59,409 nt of DNA. It comes from Paenibacillus agaridevorans. Its GTDB lineage: Bacteria > Bacillota > Bacilli > Paenibacillales > Paenibacillaceae. The notes under the pieces are model-generated. The model had not been told where the DNA came from and did no database searches. It worked only from the letters and a program-made list of their open reading frames with translations. The position numbers and the translations under genes were made by a program. Location of the stretch: assembly GCF_003112455.1 (NCBI RefSeq), contig NZ_BDQX01000230.1, positions 56,115 through 115,523 of the forward strand. Direction: 5' to 3'. Positions 1 to 9,307 of the stretch are shown one piece after another. Within the stretch, counting starts at the first letter, position 1, and each line of letters opens with the position of its first letter.

Positions 1-1220
1 AGCCGTTCCCAGGGCCATGCGCCATTTTGCGTGTCGTAGCTCTCCACCCAATCCGGCGGCAGGATGAGACGCCCGGTCTCGTAATCTTCCAGGCTGTCCC
101 ATAGACGCTTCAACATATTTTCGCTCCGCTTCTGCAGCCGTTGCACGCGGAAATCCTTGATCAGCGTCACCCATGCGAGCTTCTTCAATATTTCCATCGT
201 CCGCAGCAGCTCCAAATCCTCCGCTCCGTCTCTCACGAATGTAATTCGTTTCCACCCCGTTCTGGGATCGTCGATGATACCGACGCTGTTGGCGAACCTG
301 CTGACCCACCGCGCCTTCATCTCGCGGCGCGTTCGCGAAGCCTCGCGACCGTACTGGACGTACACTTCCTTCCACTGCCGGTAGTAGTCGTCAAGGACCG
401 TCTTCACCATGCCCCTCAGATCCGCCTTTTCCCAATGAACAGCCTCCATCGTTGCGGGATCATCGATGATCTCCTGCACAACCCGCTTCACAAGCCGATC
501 GTCCTCAAAAAAGTCGTCGGACAACAGGATTTTGCCTGCGCGTATGCCGTCTTCGATGTCGTGGGTAGAATAGGCGATATCGTCGCAAAGATCCATAAGC
601 TGGGCTTCCAGCGTGCTGCAGCCCTCCGGCATCCCCCATAATCCGCGCAAATAGTCGATTCCCGCCCACTCCATGGGATAGACTCCCTTCATCCGCCCAG
701 GATCGTCCAGATTAAAGGGGTATTTGTTGGTCGCAAGAAGTACCGCGGCAGATAAGTCTAGACCGCGCTCGCTTCCAGCCCGTTTTTCCAGAAACATGAG
801 AATACGGAAGTTCTGCGCGTTGCCTTCATACGGAATGCCGTATCCGGCCCGCAGAATATGATTCAGCACCTCTTCTCCTTTGTGGCCGAACGGCGGGTGG
901 CCGAGATCGTGCGCGAGCGCCGCGCATTCCACCACTTCGGGAACCAGCAGCAAGCCCGGATGCTCGTTCTTCGCCAGGAACGAATACGTTTTGCCTAGCC
1001 GGCGCGCCACTTCTCTGGCGATCTGCGATACTTCCAGCGAGTGGGTCAACCGGGTGCGATAATAATCTCCGGAGCCCGCCCCGAACACCTGCGATTTGCC
1101 TTGCAGCCTCCGAAATGCCGGCGACTGGATCAGTCTGGCGTAGTCCTTCTCGTATTCGTCGCGATCCTCGCTCGATAGCGTATTGCCTATGTCATGCAGC
1201 CTGAGCTTGCGAATATTCAT
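1..1220 (-). CDS. dgt: Deoxyguanosinetriphosphate triphosphohydrolase-like HD protein, C-terminus cut by window edge
   Basis: HD-superfamily phosphohydrolase expected to cleave dNTPs (classically dGTP) to deoxynucleoside and triphosphate in the cytoplasm. Reading leftward from an ATG at 1220, preceded by GGTGAT at a normal distance, the protein begins MNIRKLRLHD and stays open for 406 codons to the window edge. Metal-ligand motifs typical of Dgt are visible: RTRLTHSLEVSQIAR (His near residue 60), then CAALAHDLGHPPFGHKGEE (the HD pair near 104-105) and LCDDIAYSTHDIED (distal Asp near 215-220). Family members are about 440-450 residues long, so only a short C-terminal piece is missing. The next gene to the right ends behind its own terminator, so dgt is a separate transcription unit. 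The nucleotide preference cannot be read from sequence. Confidence 0.93.
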   Translation of the reverse strand, partial: MNIRKLRLHDIGNTLSSEDRDEYEKDYARLIQSPAFRRLQGKSQVFGAGSGDYYRTRLTHSLEVSQIAREVARRLGKTYSFLAKNEHPGLLLVPEVVECAALAHDLGHPPFGHKGEEVLNHILRAGYGIPYEGNAQNFRILMFLEKRAGSERGLDLSAAVLLATNKYPFNLDDPGRMKGVYPMEWAGIDYLRGLWGMPEGCSTLEAQLMDLCDDIAYSTHDIEDGIRAGKILLSDDFFEDDRLVKRVVQEIIDDPATMEAVHWEKADLRGMVKTVLDDYYRQWKEVYVQYGREASRTRREMKARWVSRFANSVGIIDDPRTGWKRITFVRDGAEDLELLRTMEILKKLAWVTLIKDFRVQRLQKRSENMLKRLWDSLEDYETGRLILPPDWVESYDTQNGAWPWER

Positions 1221-1293
1221 CTGTCATCACCTTTTCCGCATTGTCTAAGATGATAATGGCATAACTTGCCCCTGTTTGGCAAAAAAACATCGC

Positions 1294-1326
1294 ATAAAAA
1301 ACAGCCGAGTGCTAAAACACCCGGCC
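1294..1326 (-). terminator. Rho-independent terminator ending cluster A
   Basis: On the minus strand an 8-bp stem (GCCGGGTG / CACTCGGC with one G-U-type pair) closes a 6-base loop and is followed by TGTTTTTT. It lies 17 bases beyond the stop codon of the last oxidoreductase gene and separates cluster A from dgt. Confidence 0.8.
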
Positions 1327-1342
1327 TTTTAACCAGAATCCT

Positions 1343-2359
1343 TCACCAGTCTGCGGTCATGCTCAAATCAATTTCTTTACCTATTCGAGAAGATTCATAC
1401 GTACCCAATATCATTTGCAGCGCATGAATGCCGTCCTCGCCCGTTACGATAGGCTCCCGGCCTTCACGCACAGCATACGCCATATCGCGGATTTGAATAC
1501 GGTGGCCGTCAGGAAGAACGGCAAATGGCTCGAATGCCGGCAGTTCCACAGCTTCGCCGTCTATCAAAAGCTGCTTAATTTGATCATCTTCATAGACGAG
1601 AGTCCCTCTTTCTCCATGAAGCTCAATTCGTTGTCCAAGCTCCGGATTAGAGGTTGTCGTCATGACCATGACGCCCAGTCCGCCTCCTTCAAAGGTAAGT
1701 GCCGAAACGGCTGTGTCTTCTACTTCAATGCTTCTTTGCAGAGCACAGGCTTTTCCATAGATGGTTCTTACGGGTCCTGCAAACCATTGCAGAAGGTCCA
1801 CGATATGAATGCCTTGATTCATCATCGCTCCGCCGCCATCAACCGCCCATGTCCCTCTCCAGCCGGCGCTGTCGTAATATTGCTGAGAACGATATATTTT
1901 TACGTAAGCATCGCATAAGGTGAGTTTGCCCAGCTTGCCTTCTCCCAGCAGCTGCTTCACATATTGCGCAGCTGGCGCCATTCGTCTAGGAAAAACCGTT
2001 GCCAGCTTTACGTTCTCCTCTTTGCATACCCGAATCATATGCAGCAGATCGTCCAACTTGATTGCCAGCGGCTTCTCGCAAATAATATGCTTGCCTGCAC
2101 GAGCGGCAAGCATCGTGTGCTCAGGATGCATCCCGCTTGGCGTGCATATATTTACAACCTCAATATCCGGATCGGCAAGCATTTCCTCATAGCTCGCATA
2201 GTATTTGGCGCCAAACTTGTCCGCGAATGCCCGGCCCTTCTCCTCATCTGCATCACATACGGCGGACAGTACCGTTTCTTCAAGCTGGTTAATGCCTTGC
2301 GCATGAATATCGGCGATAACTCCACAGCCCACAATCGCGAATCGAACCTGCTTAAACAT
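1343..2359 (-). CDS. Gfo/Idh/MocA family NAD(P)-dependent oxidoreductase (last gene of cluster A)
   Basis: Sugar or polyol dehydrogenase-type protein. The N-terminal Rossmann fold shows AIVGCGVIADIHAQG. The family EKP motif is present in IICEKPLAIK, followed by the C-terminal alpha/beta domain with DGGGAMMNQGIHIVDLL, where the His is a family catalytic or binding residue. Length is about 338 residues, normal for the family. I prefer the ATG at 2359 because AAGGAG lies ten bases upstream; an in-frame GTG at 2368 would sit almost on top of the Shine-Dalgarno sequence. The start overlaps the end of the preceding oxidoreductase by 8 bases, so translation is probably coupled. Placement at the end of a sugar-importer operon suggests it oxidises or epimerises the imported sugar; the substrate is unknown. 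Confidence 0.92.
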   Translation of the reverse strand: MFKQVRFAIVGCGVIADIHAQGINQLEETVLSAVCDADEEKGRAFADKFGAKYYASYEEMLADPDIEVVNICTPSGMHPEHTMLAARAGKHIICEKPLAIKLDDLLHMIRVCKEENVKLATVFPRRMAPAAQYVKQLLGEGKLGKLTLCDAYVKIYRSQQYYDSAGWRGTWAVDGGGAMMNQGIHIVDLLQWFAGPVRTIYGKACALQRSIEVEDTAVSALTFEGGGLGVMVMTTTSNPELGQRIELHGERGTLVYEDDQIKQLLIDGEAVELPAFEPFAVLPDGHRIQIRDMAYAVREGREPIVTGEDGIHALQMILGTYESSRIGKEIDLSMTADW

Positions 2360-3386
2360 GCGGCTCACTCTCCTTGGATGATGGAATTAACTTATAGAGT
2401 ACGGCAGCATCAGCGTCCAATACAGCTCTGCTTGCTTTGATCAGCTCCTCATGCGTAAGCAGAGAAGCTTCTCCTTTTATAAAACTAAGAAAATCTGCCG
2501 TAATGGTGGCATGAGGCTGGATGAGATCCACCTTGCTCCATTCCTCTTCCTCGCTAGCGTACAGCATGATTGGAGTGCTCGACCCCAATAAAGGATCGCC
2601 GCTAAGCCGCAGCTCGGCAAAGCCCTTTGTTCCTGTAACGAAGATACGCCCGTCGCCCCAGGTCCAGCTCTTTGACGGCGTATGCCAATCGGCGTAAAGC
2701 TGCGTCAGTAAACCATCATCAAGCTCTACTTGAACATTAACCGTATTATAGAAGGTTGGATGCTCTGGAAGAACGCTTTTGCCTACCAGACCTGCAGAGC
2801 TCTTGATCTCTTTCCCCGTAAACCAGCGCAGAAGGTCATAGTCATGAATTAATAGGTCGATCAAAATCCCGCCGCACTGCTCCTTGTTAAAAAACCATGC
2901 AGGACGCGAAGAAGCGTTAAGCTTATGCGGCTTTCTCATGCCAATATGAACAAGCTCCCCCAGCTTTCCTTGGTTGATATATTGCTTTAGCGTATAAATA
3001 GCTGGATGGAACCTTTCGGTTAAAAGCATTCCCACTTTAATCCGGTTTCGCTCAATAATCACTTCCAAACGCGCCAGTCCATCTTGATTTACGACAGCCG
3101 GTTTATCGACCATAATCGATTTACCGTATTGCTCGCACAGCTCAATCACATCTATTTTTTCATGATTCATGCTTGCGCAGCCTACGATTTCAATAGTTTC
3201 CCCCAGCAAGGAGAGCTTGTTCTCCACGAGTGGGATTTCGTACTTCTCCGCGATCACTGCAGCTAATGTTCGATCATGCTCCTCAAAAATACCGGCACAG
3301 CTGTAGCCCAACTGATACATTTGCTCGATGAATATTTCAATATGATTATGCTGACAGCCGATAATTGCAAACTTTTTTTCTCCCAT
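2352..3386 (-). CDS. Gfo/Idh/MocA family oxidoreductase (second in cluster A)
   Basis: Second NAD(P)-binding oxidoreductase of cluster A, 344 residues. The Rossmann start is KFAIIGCQHNHIEIF; the lysine-proline motif appears as IMVDKPAVV (DKP instead of EKP), and GGILIDLLIHDYDLLRWF supplies the conserved His/Asp of the second domain. The ATG at 3386 has GAGGAG seven bases upstream. It is only distantly similar to the oxidoreductase that follows it, so the pair may catalyse successive steps or form a mixed oligomer. The latter is an inference from adjacency and overlap only. A strong hairpin separates it from the upstream solute-binding protein gene. Confidence 0.9.
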   Translation of the reverse strand: MGEKKFAIIGCQHNHIEIFIEQMYQLGYSCAGIFEEHDRTLAAVIAEKYEIPLVENKLSLLGETIEIVGCASMNHEKIDVIELCEQYGKSIMVDKPAVVNQDGLARLEVIIERNRIKVGMLLTERFHPAIYTLKQYINQGKLGELVHIGMRKPHKLNASSRPAWFFNKEQCGGILIDLLIHDYDLLRWFTGKEIKSSAGLVGKSVLPEHPTFYNTVNVQVELDDGLLTQLYADWHTPSKSWTWGDGRIFVTGTKGFAELRLSGDPLLGSSTPIMLYASEEEEWSKVDLIQPHATITADFLSFIKGEASLLTHEELIKASRAVLDADAAVLYKLIPSSKESEPHV

Positions 3387-3420
3387 ATCTCTTCTCCTCT
3401 GTCTCTAGCGTGTGTGAAAC

Positions 3421-3451
3421 ACAGAAGGCCGCTTCATCAGCGGTCTTCTGT
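3421..3451 (-). other. Intercistronic hairpin downstream of the cluster A binding-protein gene
   Basis: A 12-bp arm (ACAGAAGGCCGC with its near-perfect complement) closes a 7-base loop between the SBP stop codon and the next gene. On the minus strand only a weak U-run (TGTTTCAC) follows. It may be a leaky terminator or an mRNA-stabilising structure that keeps SBP expression above that of the downstream oxidoreductases, as known for other binding-protein operons. The role is inferred. Confidence 0.55.
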
Positions 3452-3484
3452 GCTAATCGATAAGTTCAATTTGCTCTATTTCCT

Positions 3485-4852
3485 CTATCCGTTGTTTCTA
3501 GCAAAAATTTTGTCAGCCTCTACGCGGAATTCCTTAACCGCTTCTTCGATCGTGGCTTTGCCAAATTGATGCTTCTGAATAACTTTCTCGAATAATGCCG
3601 TTACTTCGCCAGCTCCCTTTGGACCCGCATCATACCAGGCTGGATTGCTTTGCGATACATGCTCCAGCATCGCAATCATCTTTTTGTCGCGATCCGTAAA
3701 TTTCGGAGCTAAATACTCACGTACTTTTTTGTTCTCAGGCAGCCCGCGCTCTGTTTCCAATATATCAGCCGCCTCTTCGCTGTTGACTAGAAAATCAATT
3801 AACAAAGCGGCTGCTTCTTGCTTCTTGGATTTAGCGGAGGCGCTAAAGAACATCGCTGTTTGCAGTACGCTGCCTGTTTGCTCTGCACGCGGATAAGAAA
3901 TCATATCCACATTGTCTGTCATGACGGATTGATAAGCTGGGAAAGCGGCAATCCAAGTAGGTCCCATCATCGCTACTGTTCCTTTTAACAACGCATCCTT
4001 ATTCGGATCCGCATTGCTTAGCGGCAAGGCTGAAGCGGTAATATTAGCGGGAGGAGCTATACCTTCTTTGCGTGCTGTCTCCCACATGCTCATCCATGCT
4101 TTAAGATTTTCATCGTTATAGCCTAGTCGATTATCTTCCGAGTACATCTTGTCCCCTTTGGAGAACAAATAGTACATAAAGGCCTCAAGCGAAGACGAGG
4201 AGTCGAACATTCCGTATACATTGTCCCCTAACGCCGCCTTCAGCTCACGTGATATGGCAAACAGCTCATCCCAAGTCGAATCCTTTTCAGGCTTGCCGAT
4301 TTTAGCTTGGTCGAACATTTCGTTATTAACGAGCAAGACGGATGCATTATCGGCAACAGGGATGCCTGTCAGCTTTCCGCCTATTGTACCTTGATTGCTT
4401 AACACATCTGCATTTAAATCGTCAATCTTCAGCGCGCTGCCAACAAAAGGATTGAGATCTGCCAATACTTCACGTTCGGAATATTCTTTAATATACAAAA
4501 TACTCATTTGCATCACGTCAGGCGCGTTGCCTGCCGATACCTGCGTAGAAAGCTTCTCCCAATACCCATCCCAAGAGGAATATTCGGGGATCACTTTAAT
4601 GTTCTGATATTTCTGTTCAAACTTTGCAATCGCTTGCAAAGTTCTGTCATGTCTGCCTTGCGATCCCCACCAAGCAAAGCGCAATTCAATTTTTTCTTCT
4701 TGTGCTCCTTGCTCCTTATTGCCATTTCCCCCTTTTGTTGCGCCTCCGCCATTGCCGTTGTCTTGACCGCATGCCGCTAATAGCGACATTAGTAAAGCAG
4801 ATATTGATGCGATCAATAAAGGCTTTTTAAACCACTTGTTGCTGCCCCTCAT
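3485..4852 (-). CDS. CUT1-family extracellular solute-binding lipoprotein (cluster A)
   Basis: Sugar-binding lipoprotein of an ABC importer, anchored outside the membrane. From the ATG at 4852 (GAGGAG eight bases upstream) the protein begins MRGSNKWFKKPLLIASISA, a signal peptide ending in a lipobox, LLAAC, followed by a Gly/Asn-rich linker. The mature part has CUT1 SBP hallmarks (ELRFAWWGSQGRHDRTLQAI, WDELFAISRELK). About 455 residues, normal length. An in-frame extension upstream to 4918 lacks a ribosome-binding site and would destroy the signal peptide. It has its own promoter at 4893-4935, sharing a box with the permease-operon promoter, so it is probably controlled by the YesN-type regulator encoded just upstream. 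The ligand is unknown. Confidence 0.93.
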   Translation of the reverse strand: MRGSNKWFKKPLLIASISALLMSLLAACGQDNGNGGGATKGGNGNKEQGAQEEKIELRFAWWGSQGRHDRTLQAIAKFEQKYQNIKVIPEYSSWDGYWEKLSTQVSAGNAPDVMQMSILYIKEYSEREVLADLNPFVGSALKIDDLNADVLSNQGTIGGKLTGIPVADNASVLLVNNEMFDQAKIGKPEKDSTWDELFAISRELKAALGDNVYGMFDSSSSLEAFMYYLFSKGDKMYSEDNRLGYNDENLKAWMSMWETARKEGIAPPANITASALPLSNADPNKDALLKGTVAMMGPTWIAAFPAYQSVMTDNVDMISYPRAEQTGSVLQTAMFFSASAKSKKQEAAALLIDFLVNSEEAADILETERGLPENKKVREYLAPKFTDRDKKMIAMLEHVSQSNPAWYDAGPKGAGEVTALFEKVIQKHQFGKATIEEAVKEFRVEADKIFARNNG

Positions 4853-4892
4853 GTCATTCACTCCTCGTATGCGTTTATCCTTGCTGTCTTTA

Positions 4893-4935
4893 ATTATAGG
4901 AACCCGTATCGTAAACAAAATAATATAAATCTATA
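4893..4935 (-). promoter_or_regulatory. Promoter of the cluster A binding-protein gene with regulator box
   Basis: On the minus strand TATAAT occupies 4898-4893, with a 17-bp spacer upstream and a poor -35 (ATTTTG). Immediately overlapping and upstream is TATAGATTTATATTATTTTG, which recurs with two differences at 10278-10298 in the same position relative to its own -10. The weak -35 and conserved abutting box are what an AraC-type (YesN) activator site looks like; binding is inferred. Confidence 0.6.
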
Positions 4936-4962
4936 AAAAGTATCGTTAATATATGAATACGG

Positions 4963-6579
4963 TCAACAATAATCGGACGGATTGCATCCCATATGTTTTT
5001 TAAACTGCTGGCTGAAATAGGCATTATTTTTGTAGCCTACCATAGCCGTAATTTCATATAGCTTATACTTTCCGCTCATCATAAGCTCCTTAGCCCGCTC
5101 CATTCGAACATGCGTCACGTAGCTGTTGTAATTTTCACCCGTTACATCTTTGAAAATTTGACTTAAATAATTTCGAGTCAAGCTCACTTTATCGGCAATG
5201 ATGTCTAACGTAACATCCTCATTCAAATGTTCTTTCACATACTTTTTAATATAATCTACCGTTTTCTTATGCTTGTGATTCACTCGATTCGCCATCGCAT
5301 CGCACACGAGGGCCATCGTTTCCTTCAGCCAGGACTCCAAGTCCTGTGCATGATTGATACGCTCTAGATCCTGATACCAACGTACATTCGAATAAATATC
5401 CTCTACATTAATACCTTGCTGGTACAAGCTGATCGCAAGCATACCCATCAAATCAATAACAACGCTTCGCATATAATGCACATTCATTGCTTTATGTTCA
5501 TTCAAGGTAACAAGCATACGAGAAATTTGGGCGTCAAGCTCATCGAAGCGTCCCTCCAATACGACTTCCATTAGTGACTGATAATGTTCAATCGGCTTAG
5601 ATGGAAGCGATTCGGACGGCTTGTTCAAGCTTTGCTCATCAGCTACGAGCCAATTCTCCTCTACAGACGCTCTCTCAATCAGGGCATTGATCGCCTGGCG
5701 GTAGGATCGCCAAACCATAGAAACCTCATTTTCAATTGTGCCCAGCGAAACCCATACATCCAGCTTTAAATAATTTTTAATTGGCTCAATAAACTGTTTA
5801 ATGACATATTTCATTCTATTTTTAGACGTCTCTTCTCTTAGATGATGAGGCTGGGCGAAGACGAGAACAAATTTATTTTTCTGAACATCCGCCAAATAAA
5901 TGTTCGCTTGCTTGGAAATTAATTCTTCCAATATGTTTGTTACCGCATAGGTATACGTTAATAAATCTTTGCTTTCAAAATGAGCTTTGCCGATCGGAAC
6001 CACGTACTCGAGTACAGCAACAGTAAAAATCTGATTGGTAAAGTTCAGCCCTAACTGCTTCGTTGCCTTTTCAAAAAACTCTTTTTCACAAAAATGAGGC
6101 TCAAGCATTCCCTTAAGCAGTCTCTTCTTTGTTTCAGGCAAATGGTATTTTACAAGATCCTTAAGTTCCCGTTCTTCCTCCTCATGCTGATTGCTTTGCT
6201 TTATCTTTTGGATGGTTTCCAGCAGTACGGCTTCAATTTCCGGAACGGTCGCCGGTTTGGACAAATAGTCGGAAACCTTCAGCTTTAAAGCAGACTTAGC
6301 ATAATTAAAATCATCATAACCGCTTAAAATAATGACCTCTGCCTTGGAGCCTGCTTGTCGCGCTGACTGCAGCATAGCGATTCCATCCATTCTGGGCATG
6401 TAAATATCCGTCAGTATTAAGTCGGGCTGATGCTCCTCAATCATCGCAAGCCCTTCCATACCGTCAATCGCGAGACCTGCAATCTCTACATTCAACTTTT
6501 GCCAATCAATCGTTCTGGTTAACCCCTGCAGAGTCATTTGATCATCATCGATAATGACTGCTTTAATCTTTGCGCTCAT
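4963..6579 (-). CDS. YesN-type response regulator with AraC DNA-binding domain (cluster A)
   Basis: Cytoplasmic transcription factor of a two-component system. The N-terminal receiver domain starts SAKIKAVIIDDDQMTL, with phospho-acceptor Asp in DLILTDIYMPRMDG (about residue 58) and the Lys of YLSKPA. A long variable linker follows, and the last about 105 residues form the double helix-turn-helix of AraC proteins (VTLDIIADKVSLTRNYLSQI, then YKLYEITAMVGYKNNAYFSQ). About 538 residues, the usual YesN size. I prefer the third of three nearby ATGs (6579), ten bases after GAGGGG; the first lies directly on it. The gene overlaps the kinase gene by 17 bases. The likely targets are the two cluster A promoters sharing the TATAGATTT box. 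Confidence 0.92.
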   Translation of the reverse strand: MSAKIKAVIIDDDQMTLQGLTRTIDWQKLNVEIAGLAIDGMEGLAMIEEHQPDLILTDIYMPRMDGIAMLQSARQAGSKAEVIILSGYDDFNYAKSALKLKVSDYLSKPATVPEIEAVLLETIQKIKQSNQHEEEERELKDLVKYHLPETKKRLLKGMLEPHFCEKEFFEKATKQLGLNFTNQIFTVAVLEYVVPIGKAHFESKDLLTYTYAVTNILEELISKQANIYLADVQKNKFVLVFAQPHHLREETSKNRMKYVIKQFIEPIKNYLKLDVWVSLGTIENEVSMVWRSYRQAINALIERASVEENWLVADEQSLNKPSESLPSKPIEHYQSLMEVVLEGRFDELDAQISRMLVTLNEHKAMNVHYMRSVVIDLMGMLAISLYQQGINVEDIYSNVRWYQDLERINHAQDLESWLKETMALVCDAMANRVNHKHKKTVDYIKKYVKEHLNEDVTLDIIADKVSLTRNYLSQIFKDVTGENYNSYVTHVRMERAKELMMSGKYKLYEITAMVGYKNNAYFSQQFKKHMGCNPSDYC

Positions 6580-8356
6580 GACCATCATGCCCCTCTCTTA
6601 ACTTTTCCCAATCCAATGGAACAGACGAAAGCTTCGGAACTGAAATTGTAACCGTTGTGCCTTTATCAAGAACGCTTTCTATATTTACGCCATAGGCAGA
6701 ACCAAAGTAAAGATCCATTCTATCCGAAACATTGCTCACGCCATGATGCTGCTGTTCCCTTACCTTCGCCGTATCTTCCATACCATGACCATTATCTTCA
6801 ACAATAAAAACGATGGAATCGGTCAACTCCAAAGCACGAATGGCTATAAACCCTTTTCTTCTGGAATGAAAGCCATGAATAATCGAATTTTCGACAAAAG
6901 GCTGCAAAGTTAATTTAGGTAAATAATAATCATTTATTGTTTCCGGAATATGAAGAAGGATATGAATTTGATCCTGATATCTAATTTTTTGCAGCTCAAC
7001 GTAGCAGGTAATATGCTCAACCTCTTTTCTAATCGGTATAAAGGATTCGCCGCTCGAAAGCGCGATCCTGAGCATTTTTCCAAGCAATGAAAGCATACGG
7101 CTAATCTCGCCCGCTCCTGCTTCAATGGCATGCCAATTCATCACATCCAGCGTGTTATAAATAAAGTGAGGGTTCATTTGCTCCTGCAGCACCTTTATAT
7201 CCGCTTCTCTTTTTTGCTGATTTTTTCGATTCAGCTGCTCGATAAGCTCCTCAATATTGATAGCCATATTATTAAAATGATTATTTAAATAGCCGAATTC
7301 GTTATCATATTCATTGTCGATTCGCGTATTCAGTCTTCCCGTTTTCAAATGTTTCATCGCATTTACAAGCCCTTTAATCGGATAAACAAATTGTCTCGCC
7401 AAAAAATAAGCAAACGTTGTGGCCAAAAGAACACAAATTATCGCTACAATGACAATTGTATTTTTAATTTTTTGACTGCCGGCCGTGATGCTCGTCCATG
7501 AAATCAAATCCAGCGACACCCATTGCGTGCGCTGCTGCTTGCTCCAAACCAACAGCTGTTTTTCATCAAAATGGTGAATGGCATATTGCTTTTGAAAGTT
7601 CCCCTGATTCATCATGTCAGGAAGCGCTTCGGAAATAGCGGAATAGGGCAAAGCGTCGTTTTTCACTTGACTGGAATCGAGAATTAGCCTTGAATTCGTA
7701 TCCAGCAAAAATCTTCCGGCATCGGCTGCATGACTTGACATGAGCTTATGCATGTATGCAATATTCACGTTAAAAACGAGCACCCCCAGCTCCTTGCCCT
7801 CAGGCGAGAGCACCTTGCGGCTAAAGCTGACTACATCGTCCTTGCGCTGCACAAAGCTGCCATTAATAAGTTTATTGGTACCCAGCCAAATATAATCAGC
7901 ATGCTGGATCATGTCATACATAGGGGATTGCTCCAAAATCGAGTAGGCAAAAATGCCGTTAACCCCTGAATAATAGTTGTTCGTACTCCCTTTGGCATAC
8001 AGCTGAACAGAATGAATACCTTCCTTAATATAGCTCTGTCTGCTTAGCAGATCGATCACTTGCTCATTTTTCTCAATTCTGGAGAATGAGTTTTCCTCCT
8101 CCTGCAAATACTCTACAATCAAGGGATGACTGGCCGCAACTAAGGAATCGTATTCTACAGCCTGCAGTTGAATATCGATTTGCTTGTTAATTTCATCCAA
8201 CAATAAAATGCGCGAAGAGATCGTCTTTTCGACGACCTCTTGATTCGTAATCATATAGCTGGTTATTCCGAGCGTTAAGATGAGAATAGCAGAAATAATA
8301 ATAAAGGAAGTAAAGAGATTGGCCTGAAGGGAAAACACTTTAATCGGATTTTTCAT
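6563..8356 (-). CDS. YesM-type membrane sensor histidine kinase (cluster A)
   Basis: Sensor kinase partner of the YesN-type regulator that follows. From the N-terminus: a membrane helix (about 15-40 in the form that starts three residues earlier), a large extracellular sensor region (about 45-295), a second helix (about 300-325), a HAMP domain, and the His_kinase dimerisation segment EQMNPHFIYNTLDVMNW (His about residue 400). The C-terminal HATPase domain shows LTLQPFVENSIIHGF and VEDNGHGM. About 597 residues. ATG 8356 is preceded by GGTGAAGGA; an in-frame GTG three codons upstream is possible. It probably senses the sugar, perhaps with the binding protein, but this is family knowledge rather than seen here. 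Confidence 0.92.
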   Translation of the reverse strand: MKNPIKVFSLQANLFTSFIIISAILILTLGITSYMITNQEVVEKTISSRILLLDEINKQIDIQLQAVEYDSLVAASHPLIVEYLQEEENSFSRIEKNEQVIDLLSRQSYIKEGIHSVQLYAKGSTNNYYSGVNGIFAYSILEQSPMYDMIQHADYIWLGTNKLINGSFVQRKDDVVSFSRKVLSPEGKELGVLVFNVNIAYMHKLMSSHAADAGRFLLDTNSRLILDSSQVKNDALPYSAISEALPDMMNQGNFQKQYAIHHFDEKQLLVWSKQQRTQWVSLDLISWTSITAGSQKIKNTIVIVAIICVLLATTFAYFLARQFVYPIKGLVNAMKHLKTGRLNTRIDNEYDNEFGYLNNHFNNMAINIEELIEQLNRKNQQKREADIKVLQEQMNPHFIYNTLDVMNWHAIEAGAGEISRMLSLLGKMLRIALSSGESFIPIRKEVEHITCYVELQKIRYQDQIHILLHIPETINDYYLPKLTLQPFVENSIIHGFHSRRKGFIAIRALELTDSIVFIVEDNGHGMEDTAKVREQQHHGVSNVSDRMDLYFGSAYGVNIESVLDKGTTVTISVPKLSSVPLDWEKLREGHDGHERKD

Positions 8357-8446
8357 TTCCTTCACCGTCGTCTCATGGTAGTAGTCTCGTGGTTCCAGGT
8401 TAATAGATTAATTGATTTTTAGTCAATTGTACACGAGAATAATTTT

Positions 8447-9274
8447 CTACTTGATCCCCGTTGTAGCAATCCCTTCCACAAAGTATTTTTGCGAGAACAT
8501 AAATATTATAAAACAAGGTAAAATAGACAGAACACTCATCGCATACATCGGACCCCAAGTAACAGCAGAAGAGTTATCCAAAAATAGGCGAAGCGCAAGC
8601 GGTACCGTATATTTCGCCGTATCTGTCAGATAGAGCATCTGTGCTAGAAAATCATCCCATGTCCAAATGAAACAAAACAGTGCAGAAGTAATAATAGCCG
8701 GCATACAGAGCGGGAGCACGATTCGAAACGCAATGCCGAGCTGTGAACAGCCGTCGATTTTCGCAGATTCATCCAAATCATTTGGGATGCCGCGCACAAA
8801 TTGGTTAATAAGAAACACATAGAATGGTCCTACCGCCAAAAAGTGAGGAACAATAATCGGCAGCGCCGTGCCAATCCAGTCGAAATTTTTAAACAAAATA
8901 TATTGCGGCACCAAAGTAACCTGTGTTGGAAGCATAAGCGTAATCATGAGAATCGCAAACCAGAAATTTCTAAGCGGAAATTTAATTCGCGCAAAACCGT
9001 ATGCAACGAGCGCGCTTGACAGTACCGTGCCAACAACAGATAGACCGGCAATAAAAAACGAATTCAGAAAAAACTGTCCGAAAGTAAATCCCGGTATAGC
9101 GGTCCAGCCGTCCAAAAAGTTATTCCATTCGAAATGTGAGGGAAATAAACTCGTGCTGTTCATTTCCGTATTGGATTTCACTGAGCTGCCGAACAGCCAT
9201 AGGATTGGGTAAATCATTAAAATACTGCCTGCAATCAGGACGATATATTTCGTCCACAGCTTTGTATGAGCCAT
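8447..9274 (-). CDS. CUT1 ABC importer permease, MalG type (cluster A)
   Basis: Inner-membrane channel subunit of a sugar importer, with about six membrane helices. The EAA loop that contacts the ATPase is visible as DLDESAKIDGCSQLGIAFRI followed by VLPLCMPAI. The C-terminus (EGIATTGIK) is typical of MalG-type permeases. Start at ATG 9274, seven bases after AAGGAGGAG. About 275 residues, normal. It follows its partner permease after 33 bases, and the kinase gene begins 90 bases downstream, so all are probably one transcript. No ATPase gene is present in this cluster; the energy subunit must be shared, most likely the MsmX/UgpC-type protein at 47-48 kb. Confidence 0.94.
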   Translation of the reverse strand: MAHTKLWTKYIVLIAGSILMIYPILWLFGSSVKSNTEMNSTSLFPSHFEWNNFLDGWTAIPGFTFGQFFLNSFFIAGLSVVGTVLSSALVAYGFARIKFPLRNFWFAILMITLMLPTQVTLVPQYILFKNFDWIGTALPIIVPHFLAVGPFYVFLINQFVRGIPNDLDESAKIDGCSQLGIAFRIVLPLCMPAIITSALFCFIWTWDDFLAQMLYLTDTAKYTVPLALRLFLDNSSAVTWGPMYAMSVLSILPCFIIFMFSQKYFVEGIATTGIK

Positions 9275-9307
9275 CACATAGCTCCTCCTTCTTGCCGCTT
9301 ATTCGTA

